A stretch of DNA of 59,240 nucleotides from DYGX01 sp035325905 (GCA_035325905.1 DAOKYY010000014.1:1-59240), one strand, 5' to 3'. Positions 42,458 through 51,390 are shown, counted from the stretch's first letter. The notes: generated by a model not told the origin, from the letters alone. Program-made: numbers and translations.

Positions 42458-44182
42458 ATGACCACCCCACCGTCCCCATCCCCCGCCCGCCGCCTGCTTG
42501 GGTTCCGCCTGCGCACCTGGGCGCTGCTGATCGCGCTGGTCGCGCTTGGCGGCGCGGCGCTGGCGCTCGACCTGGCGTTCGAGGGCCGCGTCTACCAGGC
42601 GCTCTGGGAGCTGACCGGCGAGACCGACCCCGGCGGGCAGATCGTCGGCTTCGGGCAGTATCTCGCGCGCTGGACGCGCGTCCAGCCGCAGATGGAACCG
42701 TTCGCGCCGGTCATGCACACCGACGTCAACCCCTTCGGCGTCAACACCTTTCTGGAGCAGGAAGTCGAGCTGGGCAAGCGCGAGCAGCAAATGCGCCTGA
42801 TCGCCGAAGCGGGCTTCGGCTGGATTCGCCAGCAGTTCCCGTGGGAAGACATCGAGATCGAGGGCAAGGGCGACTTCGTCGACCGCCGCCACGATCGCGA
42901 CGGCGACGGCCAGCCGGACGCGATCAGCGCGTGGGAGAAGTACGACACGATTGTCGATCTGGCCGAGCAGTACGGCGTGCGGATCATCGCGCGCCTGAGC
43001 GCCCCGCCCGATTGGGCGCAGTCGCCCGACGTGCCGGGCGATTTCGCGCCGCCCGCCGACGTGCAGGACTTCGTCGACTACGCGGCGGCGGTGGCCGGGC
43101 GCTACCAGGGCCGGATCGCGCATTACCAGGTCTGGAACGAGCCGAACCTCTACCCGGAATGGGGCGAGCAGACGGTCAGCGCCGAGGCGTACACCGAGAT
43201 GCTGTGCCGCACCTACGCCGCGCTGAAAGCGGTCGATCCCCAGATCGTGGTCATCAGCGGCGCGCTGGGGCCGACTATCGACCTCAGCGGGCGCAACGCC
43301 TATGACCTGCTCTATTTGCAGCGCATGTACCAGGCCGGGGCGGGCGACTGCTTCGACGTGCTGAGCGTGCAGGGCTATGGGCTGTGGAGCGGCCCGACCG
43401 ACCGCCGCCTGCGCCAGACTACGATCAATTTCCCGCGTGTGCTGTGGGTGCGCGATATGATGGTCGCCAATGGCGACGCGGACAAGCCGATCTGGATCAG
43501 CGAGGCAGGCTGGAACCCAGTCCCGGACGATCCGTCGATCGCGGACTGGGAGCGGTACGGCCGGGTGACGATGGACGAGGCCGCCGCCTGGGCGCCGCTG
43601 GCCTACGCGCGCGCCATCAAGGAATGGCCGTGGGTCGGCGTGATCAGCTACTGGTACTTCAAGCGCGCCGACGACTCCGAGCTTGGCGCAAGCTGGTACT
43701 ACTTCCGCATGGTCGAGCCGGACTTCACGCTCACGCCGATCTACGAGTCTCTGAAGGCGTACATCACCGACGCGCAGCCGAAGACGCTCGGCGCGGGACG
43801 GCATAGCACAGCGGTCCACGCCATGCTCGCGGCCACCAAGCTGGGCGAGGCGCGAACTTTTCGCATCCGAGGAACGGGCGCCGCGCTCTGTTATGCCGCG
43901 CTCGACGCGCCGCTCCTGGTTCATGTCCGTGTGGACGGCGACCCGGCGCAGGACCGCACGCTCCCGCCCGGCGAGGCGGGCTGCGCGCCGCTGGCCGAGG
44001 GCCTGAGCGCAGGCGAGCACACGCTGGCGATCACCGCCGGGAACTGGACGGGGCTGGACAGCCTGGCCGTGATCGATTTCGGCGCGCGCCAGCGCCTGCC
44101 CTGGCTGCTGACCGGCGCTGTTGCGCTGATCGGCGTGGGCGTGGTCGCGCTGCGCGCTTACGCGGTCCGCTGGGGGCTGTAG
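42458..44182 (+). CDS. Membrane-anchored clan GH-A (GH39-like) glycosidase-type protein
   Basis: 574 aa. TM helices near residues 20-42 and at the C-terminus (~545-568) frame an extracytoplasmic (beta/alpha)8-type domain. A putative acid/base Glu in WNEPN (near 227) and nucleophile Glu in WISEAGW (near 348) are at the positions expected for clan GH-A glycosidases. A stretch DRDGDGQPD (~150) looks like a calcium loop. A beta domain (~455-540) follows. ATG 42458 is chosen: the in-frame ATG 42449 overlaps the TATAAT box. The GT39-type gene starts 3 bases after the stop, so the pair may build or trim a surface glycan. Confidence 0.85.
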   Translation: MTTPPSPSPARRLLGFRLRTWALLIALVALGGAALALDLAFEGRVYQALWELTGETDPGGQIVGFGQYLARWTRVQPQMEPFAPVMHTDVNPFGVNTFLEQEVELGKREQQMRLIAEAGFGWIRQQFPWEDIEIEGKGDFVDRRHDRDGDGQPDAISAWEKYDTIVDLAEQYGVRIIARLSAPPDWAQSPDVPGDFAPPADVQDFVDYAAAVAGRYQGRIAHYQVWNEPNLYPEWGEQTVSAEAYTEMLCRTYAALKAVDPQIVVISGALGPTIDLSGRNAYDLLYLQRMYQAGAGDCFDVLSVQGYGLWSGPTDRRLRQTTINFPRVLWVRDMMVANGDADKPIWISEAGWNPVPDDPSIADWERYGRVTMDEAAAWAPLAYARAIKEWPWVGVISYWYFKRADDSELGASWYYFRMVEPDFTLTPIYESLKAYITDAQPKTLGAGRHSTAVHAMLAATKLGEARTFRIRGTGAALCYAALDAPLLVHVRVDGDPAQDRTLPPGEAGCAPLAEGLSAGEHTLAITAGNWTGLDSLAVIDFGARQRLPWLLTGAVALIGVGVVALRAYAVRWGL

Positions 44183-44185
44183 CGC

Positions 44186-46108
44186 GTGGCAGGGCGAGCC
44201 GCTCGATCCTGGTTGCCCGCGCTGGCGATCGTGCTGCTGATCGCCGCCGGGACGCGCCTGTACCGCCTCGACGCGCAATCGTTGTGGAACGACGAGGGCA
44301 ACAGCCTGCGCCTGGCCGAGCGCCGCGTGAGCGGCCTGCTCGACGCCGCCGCGCGGGACATTCACCCGCCGGGCTACACCCTCGCGCTCAAGGGCTGGAT
44401 CGCGCTGGCCGGGACGAGCGAGCTGGCGCTGCGGCTGCCGTCCGCCTTCGCCGGGCTGCTGACCGTCGCCGCCGCGATCGCGCTCGGACGGCAGCTGTAC
44501 GGGCCGGGCGCGGGGGCGCTGGCCGGGCTGTTCGTCGCGCTCAGCCCGCTGGCGGTCTACTACAGCCAGGAAGCGCGCATGTACGCGCAGCTGGGCCTGC
44601 TGGCGGCGCTGAGTATGCTGGCGTTCGTCGCGTGGCTGGGCCGCGCCGCGCAGAACCGGCCCGCGTGGGCCTGGGCTAAGGCGCTCGGCCTGATCCACGC
44701 GGCGGGGATGTACACCCACTACGCCTATCCGTTCACGCTGCTGGCGCAGGGGGTGATGCTCGCGCTGGCCCTGATCTGGCTTGCCCGGCGCGGCAGCGCG
44801 GACGCGGCGCGGCGCGTGCTGGCCGGCTATCTCGCGCTCAGCGCGCTGGCGCTGGCGCTGTTCGCGCCCTGGCTGCCGACCGCCTGGGACCAGATCACCG
44901 GCTGGCCCGCCGCGCAGAGCGCCGTTTCCCTGCCGGAACGCCTGCGCGCCAGCCTGGACGCGGCCACGCTCGGCGGAACGGTGCGCGAGGCGACCTGGCC
45001 CGCGCTGATCGCGGCGGGGTTGCTGGCGCTGGCAGGGCTGTTCCCGGCGTGGCCGAGTTCTCCGCTGCCGCGCGGTTGGCGCGTCACGCTGGCTCCGATC
45101 TGGCTCGGCGCGGCGGTCGGCGGGTTGCTGCTGTCCGGCGCGTACCGCCCGACCAACCTCAAGTTTCTGGTCCCGGCCGGGGTGGCGACGGGGTTGATGC
45201 TGGGCGGCGGCGCGGCGGCGGGCTGGACGCGGCGGCGCACGCTGCGGCCCGCGATCGCGCTGCTCGCGGCTCTGACGCTGGCCGGGCAAATACGCTCGCT
45301 GGACACGCTGTACCATGACCCGGCGGCTGCGCGCGCCGATTACCGCGCGATGGCCGCGTGGCTGGCGCAGAACGCCCGGCCCGGCGACGCGATCATCCTC
45401 GACGCGCCCAATCAGATCGAAGTGTTTTCGTACTACTACAACGGTTCTGCGCCGGTAATCGGGCTGCCGCGCGGCCTGGGTGGGGACGACGCGCAGACTC
45501 GCGCCGAGGTCGAGGCGCTGCTGGCGCGGCACGCGCGGATTTTCGCCGTGTTCTGGGGCGAGGACGAGCGCGACCCGCGCCGCGTGGTGCAGGCCACGCT
45601 GGACGCACGGGCCTTCCCGGTGGCCTCGACCTGGTACGGCGACGTGCGGCTGGCGCAGTACGCCGTGCTGGCCGAGCCGCCAAGCGCGCCGCAGGTCGAT
45701 CTCAACGTGCGCTTCGGGCCGTCGATCACGCTGACCGGCGTCGCGCTGAGCGCGGAGACGATCCGGCCCGGCGAGGCGCTCGGCGTGACGCTGTTCTGGC
45801 GGACGGACGCGCCGCTCGACGCGCGCTACAAGGTTACGGCGCAGATCATCGGGCCGGATGGCGCGCTGATCGCGCAGCACGACGCCGAGCCGGACAACCA
45901 CCGCGCGCCGACGACCGGCTGGACGCCGGACGCGATCGTCCGGGACGCGCACGGGCTGGTGATCCCACCCGATACGCCGCCGGGCGAGGTCCGCGTGGCG
46001 GTCGCCGTCTACCCGATCGACGCGCCGGGCGAGCGCCTGACCCCGGACAGCCCGGCGGCGGCAGACGAGCTGCTCCCGCTAAGAACGGTGCGCGTCGAAG
46101 CGCCGTAG
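44186..46108 (+). CDS. GT39/ArnT-type membrane glycosyltransferase
   Basis: 640 aa. About 11 TM helices in the first ~400 residues. The first loop carries WNDEGNSLRL, the Asp-Glu motif that binds polyprenyl-phosphate sugar in PMT/ArnT-type (GT-C) enzymes, and HPPGYTLALKGW follows. Residues ~410-640 form a soluble beta-rich domain (FGPSITLTGVALS, VTLFWRTDAPLD). GTG start 3 bases after the glycosidase-like gene. It is likely to transfer a sugar from a lipid carrier to a protein or glycan outside the membrane. Confidence 0.9.
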   Translation: MAGRAARSWLPALAIVLLIAAGTRLYRLDAQSLWNDEGNSLRLAERRVSGLLDAAARDIHPPGYTLALKGWIALAGTSELALRLPSAFAGLLTVAAAIALGRQLYGPGAGALAGLFVALSPLAVYYSQEARMYAQLGLLAALSMLAFVAWLGRAAQNRPAWAWAKALGLIHAAGMYTHYAYPFTLLAQGVMLALALIWLARRGSADAARRVLAGYLALSALALALFAPWLPTAWDQITGWPAAQSAVSLPERLRASLDAATLGGTVREATWPALIAAGLLALAGLFPAWPSSPLPRGWRVTLAPIWLGAAVGGLLLSGAYRPTNLKFLVPAGVATGLMLGGGAAAGWTRRRTLRPAIALLAALTLAGQIRSLDTLYHDPAAARADYRAMAAWLAQNARPGDAIILDAPNQIEVFSYYYNGSAPVIGLPRGLGGDDAQTRAEVEALLARHARIFAVFWGEDERDPRRVVQATLDARAFPVASTWYGDVRLAQYAVLAEPPSAPQVDLNVRFGPSITLTGVALSAETIRPGEALGVTLFWRTDAPLDARYKVTAQIIGPDGALIAQHDAEPDNHRAPTTGWTPDAIVRDAHGLVIPPDTPPGEVRVAVAVYPIDAPGERLTPDSPAAADELLPLRTVRVEAP

Positions 46109-46176
46109 CGGGACATTTCAGCCTCAGTTCTTTATGCGAACTATCGAAAGTCACCGGCGCATGTGATCCGCGTGTT

Positions 46177-46284
46177 TACCTCACCCCCGGCCCCTCTCCA
46201 ACGTGGAGAGGGGAGCACAGGAGCGACGGACCGGCTTTGAAGTCCCCTCTCCGGCGCGGAGAGGGGATTGAGGGGTGAGGTAAG
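46177..46284. repeat. Intergenic inverted-repeat element with two internal hairpins
   Basis: Perfect 12-bp outer arms, TTACCTCACCCC (46177-46188) and GGGGTGAGGTAA (46273-46284), enclose two copies of the same hairpin, CCCCTCTCC-N5-GGAGAGGGG (46192-46214 and 46245-46267). This 108-bp block looks like a palindromic mobile repeat (REP/MITE-like). Confidence 0.8.
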
Positions 46285-46341
46285 CCTTGCGAGCTGTCGC
46301 ATTCGCCAGATCGTTTCAATTGACTGTATAGGAGTGCTCGC

Positions 46342-46842
46342 GTGCGTTACATTTTCTTGAAGACAATCACCTTTCACCTGTTTTTTCTGCTGCTGCACTT
46401 CGCGCACGACTGGCTGCCCTACAAGGGCGTGACCGTCATCGCCGCCAGCAGCGAGTCCGTCATGCAGCACATGAAAGTGGCATTTTTCGCGTGGACGCTC
46501 GCGTCACTGGGCGAGCTGGCGCTGCGGCGGCGTGCGTGGCGGCGGGGGTTTGACGCGAACCTGTTGACTAATCTGCTCGCGCCCTGGGCTATGTTCCTGT
46601 GGTACGTGGCCGACGCGCTGGGCTTGCAGCCGCTGCCAACCGTTGCGCTCGAAATCGCCTACGCGAACGTCGTGTTGTTTGTGGCCGGGCTGGGGCTGTC
46701 CACGCTGGGGCGCGATCTCGCCAGCGCCACATTTTCGCGCGCCGCACGCGGGGCGATGATCGCCTTCTATCTGGCGTTCGCCTTTCTGCTGATCGTGTTT
46801 ACTTTTGAGACCCCCTGGGGCGGTTTTTTCACCCACCCGTAG
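46342..46842 (+). CDS. DUF6512-like integral membrane protein
   Basis: 166 aa with four to five TM helices. The segment SSESVMQHMKVAFFAW after the first helix (HFLLLLHFAHDWLP-type, with His residues) is the conserved core I associate with DUF6512; that name is from memory. Function unknown. GTG 46342 has TAGGAG 7 bases upstream. It stands alone between the inverted-repeat element and a small DUF1328 gene. Confidence 0.75.
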   Translation: MRYIFLKTITFHLFFLLLHFAHDWLPYKGVTVIAASSESVMQHMKVAFFAWTLASLGELALRRRAWRRGFDANLLTNLLAPWAMFLWYVADALGLQPLPTVALEIAYANVVLFVAGLGLSTLGRDLASATFSRAARGAMIAFYLAFAFLLIVFTFETPWGGFFTHP

Positions 46843-47011
46843 AGGCATGGCCTGTTGCATTTGCCAGGCGACTGTGCCATAACATTTGTAGGAAAGCCCT
46901 TCAGCGAAGGATTGAGGGGCGACAAGGGCGCGCAGGCACTCTGGCGCGTTACAGCCGAGCCACCTATCTCACCCAACGTTGACCCGTGTAGATTAATAGG
47001 AGAGAGGCATC

Positions 47012-47176
47012 ATGCTAGGCTGGGCGGTTCTGTTCTTGATTGTAGCAGTCGTCGCGGCCATTCTCGGCTTCGCGGTGCTGGCCGATGTCGCTGCGACGAT
47101 TGCGCAGATCGTCTTCGTCGTGTTCCTGGTTCTGCTGGTAATTTCGCTTCTGACCGGGCGCCGGGCGCGCGTCTAG
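47012..47176 (+). CDS. DUF1328 (YtjA-type) small membrane protein
   Basis: 54 aa, two hydrophobic segments: MLGWAVLFLIVAVVAAILGF and IVFVVFLVLLVISLLTG, ending in GRRARV. The MLxWAxxFLIxAxxAAxxGF pattern and length are those of DUF1328, often stress-linked in other bacteria. GGAGAGAGG lies before the ATG. It was found by reading the sequence between larger genes. It fits the CsbD and YdaT-like stress genes elsewhere in the window. Confidence 0.88.
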   Translation: MLGWAVLFLIVAVVAAILGFAVLADVAATIAQIVFVVFLVLLVISLLTGRRARV

Positions 47177-47311
47177 CTCGCGCGGCGCGTGCCGGTCGCC
47201 ATCTCTGGCTTACTCACAACGCGCTGATCTATCGCCGGGCCGGGGTGCTATCCCAGGCCCGGCTGTTGCATCCGGCGCGGCCAGCGGCTCCGGCGGCGAA
47301 GGGACGGTCCC

Positions 47312-48271
47312 ATGATTCTTGTGACAGGCGCATCAGGCTACATCGGCAGCAACCTTGTAAAGCGGCTGGTCGAGGCGGGGCAGCCGGTCCGCGCGCTGGT
47401 CCACCGCCCCGAAAAAGCGGCGGCGCGGCTAGCGGACGTGCGCGACCGGATCGAGATCGCGCGCGGCGACGTGACGCGGCCCGAGACGCTCGCCCCGGCG
47501 CTGGAAGGGGCCAGCGCGGTCGTGCACCTGGTCGCGATCGCGATGGAAAAAGGGCGCGCGACCTACGACGCGGTCAATCTGTGGGGCACGGTCAACATGG
47601 TGGATGCGGCGCGGGCGGCGGGCGTGCGGCGCTTCGTCAACATGAGCCAGAACGGCGCGGACAGCGCGCTCCCGTATCCGTTTCTGCGCAGCAAGGGCAA
47701 GGCGCAGGACTATGTCGCCGCGTCCGGCCTGGACTGGACCGCGCTGCGTCCTTCGGTCGTGTGGGGGCCGCAGGACGAGTTCGCCAACGTCCAGGCTCGG
47801 CTGATCCGCCTCACCCCGCTGATCTTCCCGATCGTCGGCGACGGGCAGGCGCGCTTCCAGCCGGTGTACGTGGGCGACCTGGTCGAAGCGGTGGCGCGGA
47901 CGCTGGACGACGGCAGCACAATCGGCCGGGAGCTGGAGATCGGCGGGCCAGAAGTGCTGACCTATGAGGAAATCGTGCGGCGCGTGCTGGCGGCGCTCGG
48001 CGCGCGGCGGTGGCTGGTGCGCGTGCCGGTGCCGGTGCTGCGCCCGGCCGTCGCGCTGATGGCGCGGCTGCCCAACCCCCCGGTGACGCCCAGCCTGCTC
48101 GACCTGCTGAAGATCGACAACGTCGTGACGCATAACGCCCTGGTGGAGCAGTTCGGCCTCACGCCGCGCCCGTTCATCCCTGAAAACCTGGGCTATATGC
48201 GGGGCTTCACCGCGCGCGGCGCGCTGCGCCGGTTTCTGGGCCGGGCCACCGGCGAAGCGGACGCGGAGTAA
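47312..48271 (+). CDS. NAD(P)H-binding atypical SDR (NDUFA9-like)
   Basis: 319 aa. The nucleotide motif TGASGYIG is at residues 5-12. The usual YxxxK is not clear: around residue 110 it reads FVNMSQNGAD, then YPFLRSKGKAQDYV, as in the complex-I-associated NDUFA9/atypical SDR group. Such proteins bind NADPH and may act as reductases or quinone/complex I helpers. The downstream gene starts 3 bases after its stop. Confidence 0.85.
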   Translation: MILVTGASGYIGSNLVKRLVEAGQPVRALVHRPEKAAARLADVRDRIEIARGDVTRPETLAPALEGASAVVHLVAIAMEKGRATYDAVNLWGTVNMVDAARAAGVRRFVNMSQNGADSALPYPFLRSKGKAQDYVAASGLDWTALRPSVVWGPQDEFANVQARLIRLTPLIFPIVGDGQARFQPVYVGDLVEAVARTLDDGSTIGRELEIGGPEVLTYEEIVRRVLAALGARRWLVRVPVPVLRPAVALMARLPNPPVTPSLLDLLKIDNVVTHNALVEQFGLTPRPFIPENLGYMRGFTARGALRRFLGRATGEADAE

Positions 48272-48274
48272 GCC

Positions 48275-49195
48275 ATGAACCAGCACCTCGGCGGCGGCTT
48301 CTACTGCGCAGCCGTCTCACGGGCAGCGGGTGAGCCGCTGACCGGCACGGCGCCGCACATCACGACCTGGTTTCTGCTCGAATATCCGGGCCGCTGGCTG
48401 CCGCGCGCCGTGGACGACAACGACCTGCCGGAGCCGGTGAAGGCGCGCCTCGACTCGTACCTGCGCTACCTCCCCCGCGCGCGCCTGCTGCTGATCCGCC
48501 AGCGGCCCCGGCTGGCGCCGCCCGGCCTGCGCCTGTTCGTCGCGCTGACGCACGCCGACCGCCCGGCGCTGTACGAGTTCGCGCTGGACGATTATGACGC
48601 GCTGCTGAGCCTGGACCTGGGCGCGGTCGCGGAGGGAGATGCGAGCTACGAGGCGCACCGGCGGGCGCGCCCGCTGTTCACGATCTGCATGCACGGGCGG
48701 CGCGATCGCTGCTGCCCGACCTTCGGGCTGCCGGTCCATGTCGAGATGATGCAGCACGGCGGACCGGCGGTCTGGCAGTCCACCCACATCGGCGGGCACC
48801 GCTTCGCCCCGAACGTGATCTGCTTCCCGCAGGGGACGGTATACGGGCGCGTCCCGCCCCAGCGCGCACGGGCGCTGATGAACGATTGCCGCGACGGGCT
48901 GGTAACGGTGGACCTGTTGCGCGGGCGTTCCTGCTACGCCGAGCCGGTGCAGGCGGCGGAGATTTTCCTGCGGCAGACGACCGGCGCGCGGAATCTGGAC
49001 GCCTACACGCTGCGCGAGGCGCTGCCCGGCGCGGACGGCGCGTGGGCGGTCACGTTCGCCGAAGCGGACACCGGAGCACTGCACCGCCTGAGCGTGGTCG
49101 AGGAACCCGCCGGGTTCGCGGTGTACGGAAGCTGCGGCGACGACAGCCCCAAAGCCGAGATGGTTTTCCGGCTGCTGGCGCACGAGCGCGGGTGA
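48275..49195 (+). CDS. Sucrase/ferredoxin-like (thioredoxin-fold 2Fe-2S) protein
   Basis: 306 aa. The motif CMHGRRDRCCPTFGLPV (near residue 133) and HIGGHRFAPNVICFPQG (near 170) are the conserved Cys and His blocks of the PF06999 family, whose thioredoxin-like domain holds a 2Fe-2S cluster with Cys/His ligands. The name sucrase is historical; a redox or electron-transfer role is more likely. It sits 3 bases after the NDUFA9-like gene, a redox pairing. Confidence 0.88.
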   Translation: MNQHLGGGFYCAAVSRAAGEPLTGTAPHITTWFLLEYPGRWLPRAVDDNDLPEPVKARLDSYLRYLPRARLLLIRQRPRLAPPGLRLFVALTHADRPALYEFALDDYDALLSLDLGAVAEGDASYEAHRRARPLFTICMHGRRDRCCPTFGLPVHVEMMQHGGPAVWQSTHIGGHRFAPNVICFPQGTVYGRVPPQRARALMNDCRDGLVTVDLLRGRSCYAEPVQAAEIFLRQTTGARNLDAYTLREALPGADGAWAVTFAEADTGALHRLSVVEEPAGFAVYGSCGDDSPKAEMVFRLLAHERG

Positions 49196-49213
49196 CGGAC
49201 GCGCGGCGGCGCG

Positions 49214-49975
49214 TTACGGCGCCTCGCCCGCCGGGTCTTCCCCGGACGGCTTGTCTTCGACATCGCCCTCGTCATTCAACGCCGTGAAGCGCATGAAAGC
49301 GCGCTCCTGCGGACTCATATCCGGCGGATAGATCGTGTCGTCGTAGGCTTCGAGAATGCGATAGCCCTCTTTGATGTAGCTGCGGACGGTGTGCGGGCTG
49401 AGGCCCATCTCGTCGGCGGCCAGCTCGGCGGACATCCCTTCGATCACGCACAATTGCAGCGACTGGCGGATGCGATCGGTCAGCTCAGGGTACTGGCGGC
49501 GCTCCGGCACGGTCGCCGAGCGGAACAGCCGCGACTCGAACTCGTCGTGCAGCGCATCCTTCACGCTGGCCGTCACCACGAAATCATGATCCTGCGCCCA
49601 GACGATCGCCCAGGCGATGTGCATCCGCACCTCGTCGCGCAACAGGTAGCCGTCCGCGTTGGCCCGCGCCACGGCGCGCACCGTGTCCAGGTTCAGCTTG
49701 CGGTCCAGCACGAGCGTCATCACGTGAGGGATCGTGTCCTCCAGCCGCTTGACGAGATGCGCCAGGTCCTCCGGGGTTTCGGCGGCGCCGGCGTCGAGCA
49801 GCACCACGTCCGGCCACTCGATTTGCGGCGTGCGCTTGACGTACTGGATTAGCGACGCGAGCGTGTCGGCCAGATGCACGACGCGCGTCCGGCGATCCCA
49901 GGCCAGATAGCTGTTGATCGCCTGCCGGGCGTAGTAGTCCGTATCGAGAATCAGCACTTTCAGCGTCTTGAACAT
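49214..49975 (-). CDS. Orphan LuxR-type regulator with pseudo-receiver domain
   Basis: 253 aa. The N-terminal receiver-like domain keeps the phospho-acceptor position (DVVLLDAG). The acidic pair is altered (VLILDTD), and the invariant Lys is Arg (DGYLLRDEV). A LuxR-type helix-turn-helix follows near residues 185-215 (VIEGMSAELAADEMGLSPHT). The C-tail is acidic. DNA-binding is likely, but phosphorylation-dependence is doubtful. No histidine kinase is nearby. It diverges from a single-domain response regulator gene, and their 131-base gap holds AT-rich promoter sequence for both. Confidence 0.85.
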   Translation of the reverse strand: MFKTLKVLILDTDYYARQAINSYLAWDRRTRVVHLADTLASLIQYVKRTPQIEWPDVVLLDAGAAETPEDLAHLVKRLEDTIPHVMTLVLDRKLNLDTVRAVARANADGYLLRDEVRMHIAWAIVWAQDHDFVVTASVKDALHDEFESRLFRSATVPERRQYPELTDRIRQSLQLCVIEGMSAELAADEMGLSPHTVRSYIKEGYRILEAYDDTIYPPDMSPQERAFMRFTALNDEGDVEDKPSGEDPAGEAP

Positions 49976-50072
49976 TATGCTTTCGTCTCCCTCGACGATC
50001 AGCGGTATGTCTGGCGGGCTGTTTTTTATATCTTTTTCACGGATTGTTATTTCATGTTTAATGCGCAGTCGT

Positions 50073-50078
50073 TACACT
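50073..50078 (+). promoter_or_regulatory. Candidate -10 for the CheY-like gene
   Basis: TACACT in the AT-rich divergent gap; a weak TTTCAT lies 17 bases upstream. The predicted leader is about 20 nt. Confidence 0.35.
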
Positions 50079-50106
50079 GGGTGAAAGTTTCCCCAAGGAC
50101 GTAAAC

Positions 50107-50511
50107 GTGACCGTGCTGAGCGAGCCATCGCGAGTAAAAGAGCAGGTCGTCGTCTGCCTCGAAGACGATCGTGACCTGGCCCGTTTGATTCAGGTGACGC
50201 TGCGCCCGTGGACGCGCGCCTTCTACACGGCGTATGATGGCATTCACGGCCTGGACCTGATCCGCCAGGAGCGGCCCGATCTGGTCCTGCTCGACCTCAA
50301 TCTGCCGGGGCTGAACGGCCTGGAAGTGTTCGACCGCCTGCAAGCGGACCCAGAGCTGTGCCATATCCCGGTGATCGTGCTCTCCGCCAACCAGCGCGAA
50401 ACCTCGGCCTCCCGCGCCCGGTACCCGCTGGAGCGCGTCGCCGCCTATCTGACCAAGCCCTTCTCGCTGGGCGAGCTGCGCGAGCTGCTGCGCCCCTATC
50501 TCGCGTTCTGA
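50107..50511 (+). CDS. Single-domain response regulator (CheY-like)
   Basis: 134 aa receiver domain with all key residues: acidic pair LEDDRD (~19-23), phospho-Asp in LVLLDLNLPG (~61), Ser in IVLSAN and Lys in YLTKPF (~118). No output domain. GTG 50107 has AAGGA 7 bases upstream. It likely acts by protein contact, with the neighbouring LuxR-type regulator or an unseen kinase. Its 3' end overlaps the convergent DUF3891 gene by 16 bases. Confidence 0.92.
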   Translation: MTVLSEPSRVKEQVVVCLEDDRDLARLIQVTLRPWTRAFYTAYDGIHGLDLIRQERPDLVLLDLNLPGLNGLEVFDRLQADPELCHIPVIVLSANQRETSASRARYPLERVAAYLTKPFSLGELRELLRPYLAF

Positions 50512-51314
50512 CCCCGGCGCTCGCCCTCTGCGCCAAGCGGCTCGACTTCAAACATCAGCGGCCTGTAGGCCGTGTCGTTCAGGCGGCCGCGGAAAATCTC
50601 GGTCGATGCGAACGGGACGCCGACGATCTGGCGCGCGTCGATCCAGATCGCCAGCGGCGCGTCGAGCGGGAAGGGATCGAGCGCGAGGCCGCGCGGCCCG
50701 CTGGCCGCCAGCCGCAGAATCGCCCGGTTGTGCTCGGAGAGCGGCACATCTTCCAGCGTTTGCTCGAACACCGGCCCCATGCATAGCAGCAGCGAAAGAT
50801 AGTCCCACACCTGGAGCAGGCGCAGGTTGTGCGCCAGTTGCTCCGGCTGGACCGCCAGCCCGTACCGCGCGTGCGGCTGCAACGCAGCGATCAGGCTCGC
50901 TTCCCAGGCGCGGCGCTCGTCGAGGAATTCATGGATGCGGGCTTTCTGCGCCGGGGGATCGTCCACGTAGCGCAGGCGCTGGTCGTAGAGCGCGGAGCAG
51001 TGCAGGCTGGTGAGCAGCGCGGCGTACCGGTTCTGCGCGAACACCAGCGCGATGCTCTCGCGCCAGATCGCCAGGTGCTCCTCAAGCGTCCACTCGGTAA
51101 ACGTCGCCGGTTGGCCGTAACGATTGATGATCGGGCACTCTTCCGCCCTGGACCACCCGTTATCGTGGGCGAAGGCGGCGATCAGCACTTCCTCACGCGG
51201 GAAAATCCGTAGCGAGCCATCCCCGACCCAGTGCTGGGCGAGCTGCCCGGAGATATAAGCGTGGGCCGCCTGGTGGATCAGCCACGTCGACTCGGATTCA
51301 TCGCGGCGAATCAT
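50496..51314 (-). CDS. DUF3891 family protein
   Basis: 272 aa. The conserved blocks IHQAAHAYISGQLAQHW (~13-29), AAFAHDNGW (~45-53), LTSLHCSALY (~100-110) and LLQVWDYLSLLLC (~165) match DUF3891. It is His/Asp-rich like HD-domain hydrolases, though the domain is uncharacterised. Cytoplasmic. The coding end overlaps the response regulator gene on the other strand. Confidence 0.85.
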   Translation of the reverse strand: MIRRDESESTWLIHQAAHAYISGQLAQHWVGDGSLRIFPREEVLIAAFAHDNGWSRAEECPIINRYGQPATFTEWTLEEHLAIWRESIALVFAQNRYAALLTSLHCSALYDQRLRYVDDPPAQKARIHEFLDERRAWEASLIAALQPHARYGLAVQPEQLAHNLRLLQVWDYLSLLLCMGPVFEQTLEDVPLSEHNRAILRLAASGPRGLALDPFPLDAPLAIWIDARQIVGVPFASTEIFRGRLNDTAYRPLMFEVEPLGAEGERRGQNAR

Positions 51315-51363
51315 GACGGCACGGTTCCTTCCTCTGCGATCTCGCGACAGCAGTTTGCGTCCT

Positions 51364-51390
51364 CAAACGGTGCGGGCCACGCACCGTTTG
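51364..51390. repeat. Perfect 11-bp inverted repeat (operator or hairpin)
   Basis: CAAACGGTGCG (51364-51374), 5-base centre GGCCA, CGCACCGTTTG (51380-51390). It lies 50 bases upstream of the DUF3891 start and 115 before the glycosyltransferase promoter. No T run, so an operator is as likely as a terminator. Confidence 0.55.

Noticed and set aside
42440..45952. 1170-codon open frame on the minus strand
   Set aside because: Antisense to two well-supported membrane proteins; composition (Arg/Gln/Pro/His-rich, no domain) is that of a shadow frame in GC-rich DNA.
47312..48271. galE to complete the Leloir pathway
   Set aside because: The protein is an NDUFA9-like atypical SDR without the epimerase YxxxK; it is also 30 kb from galTK.
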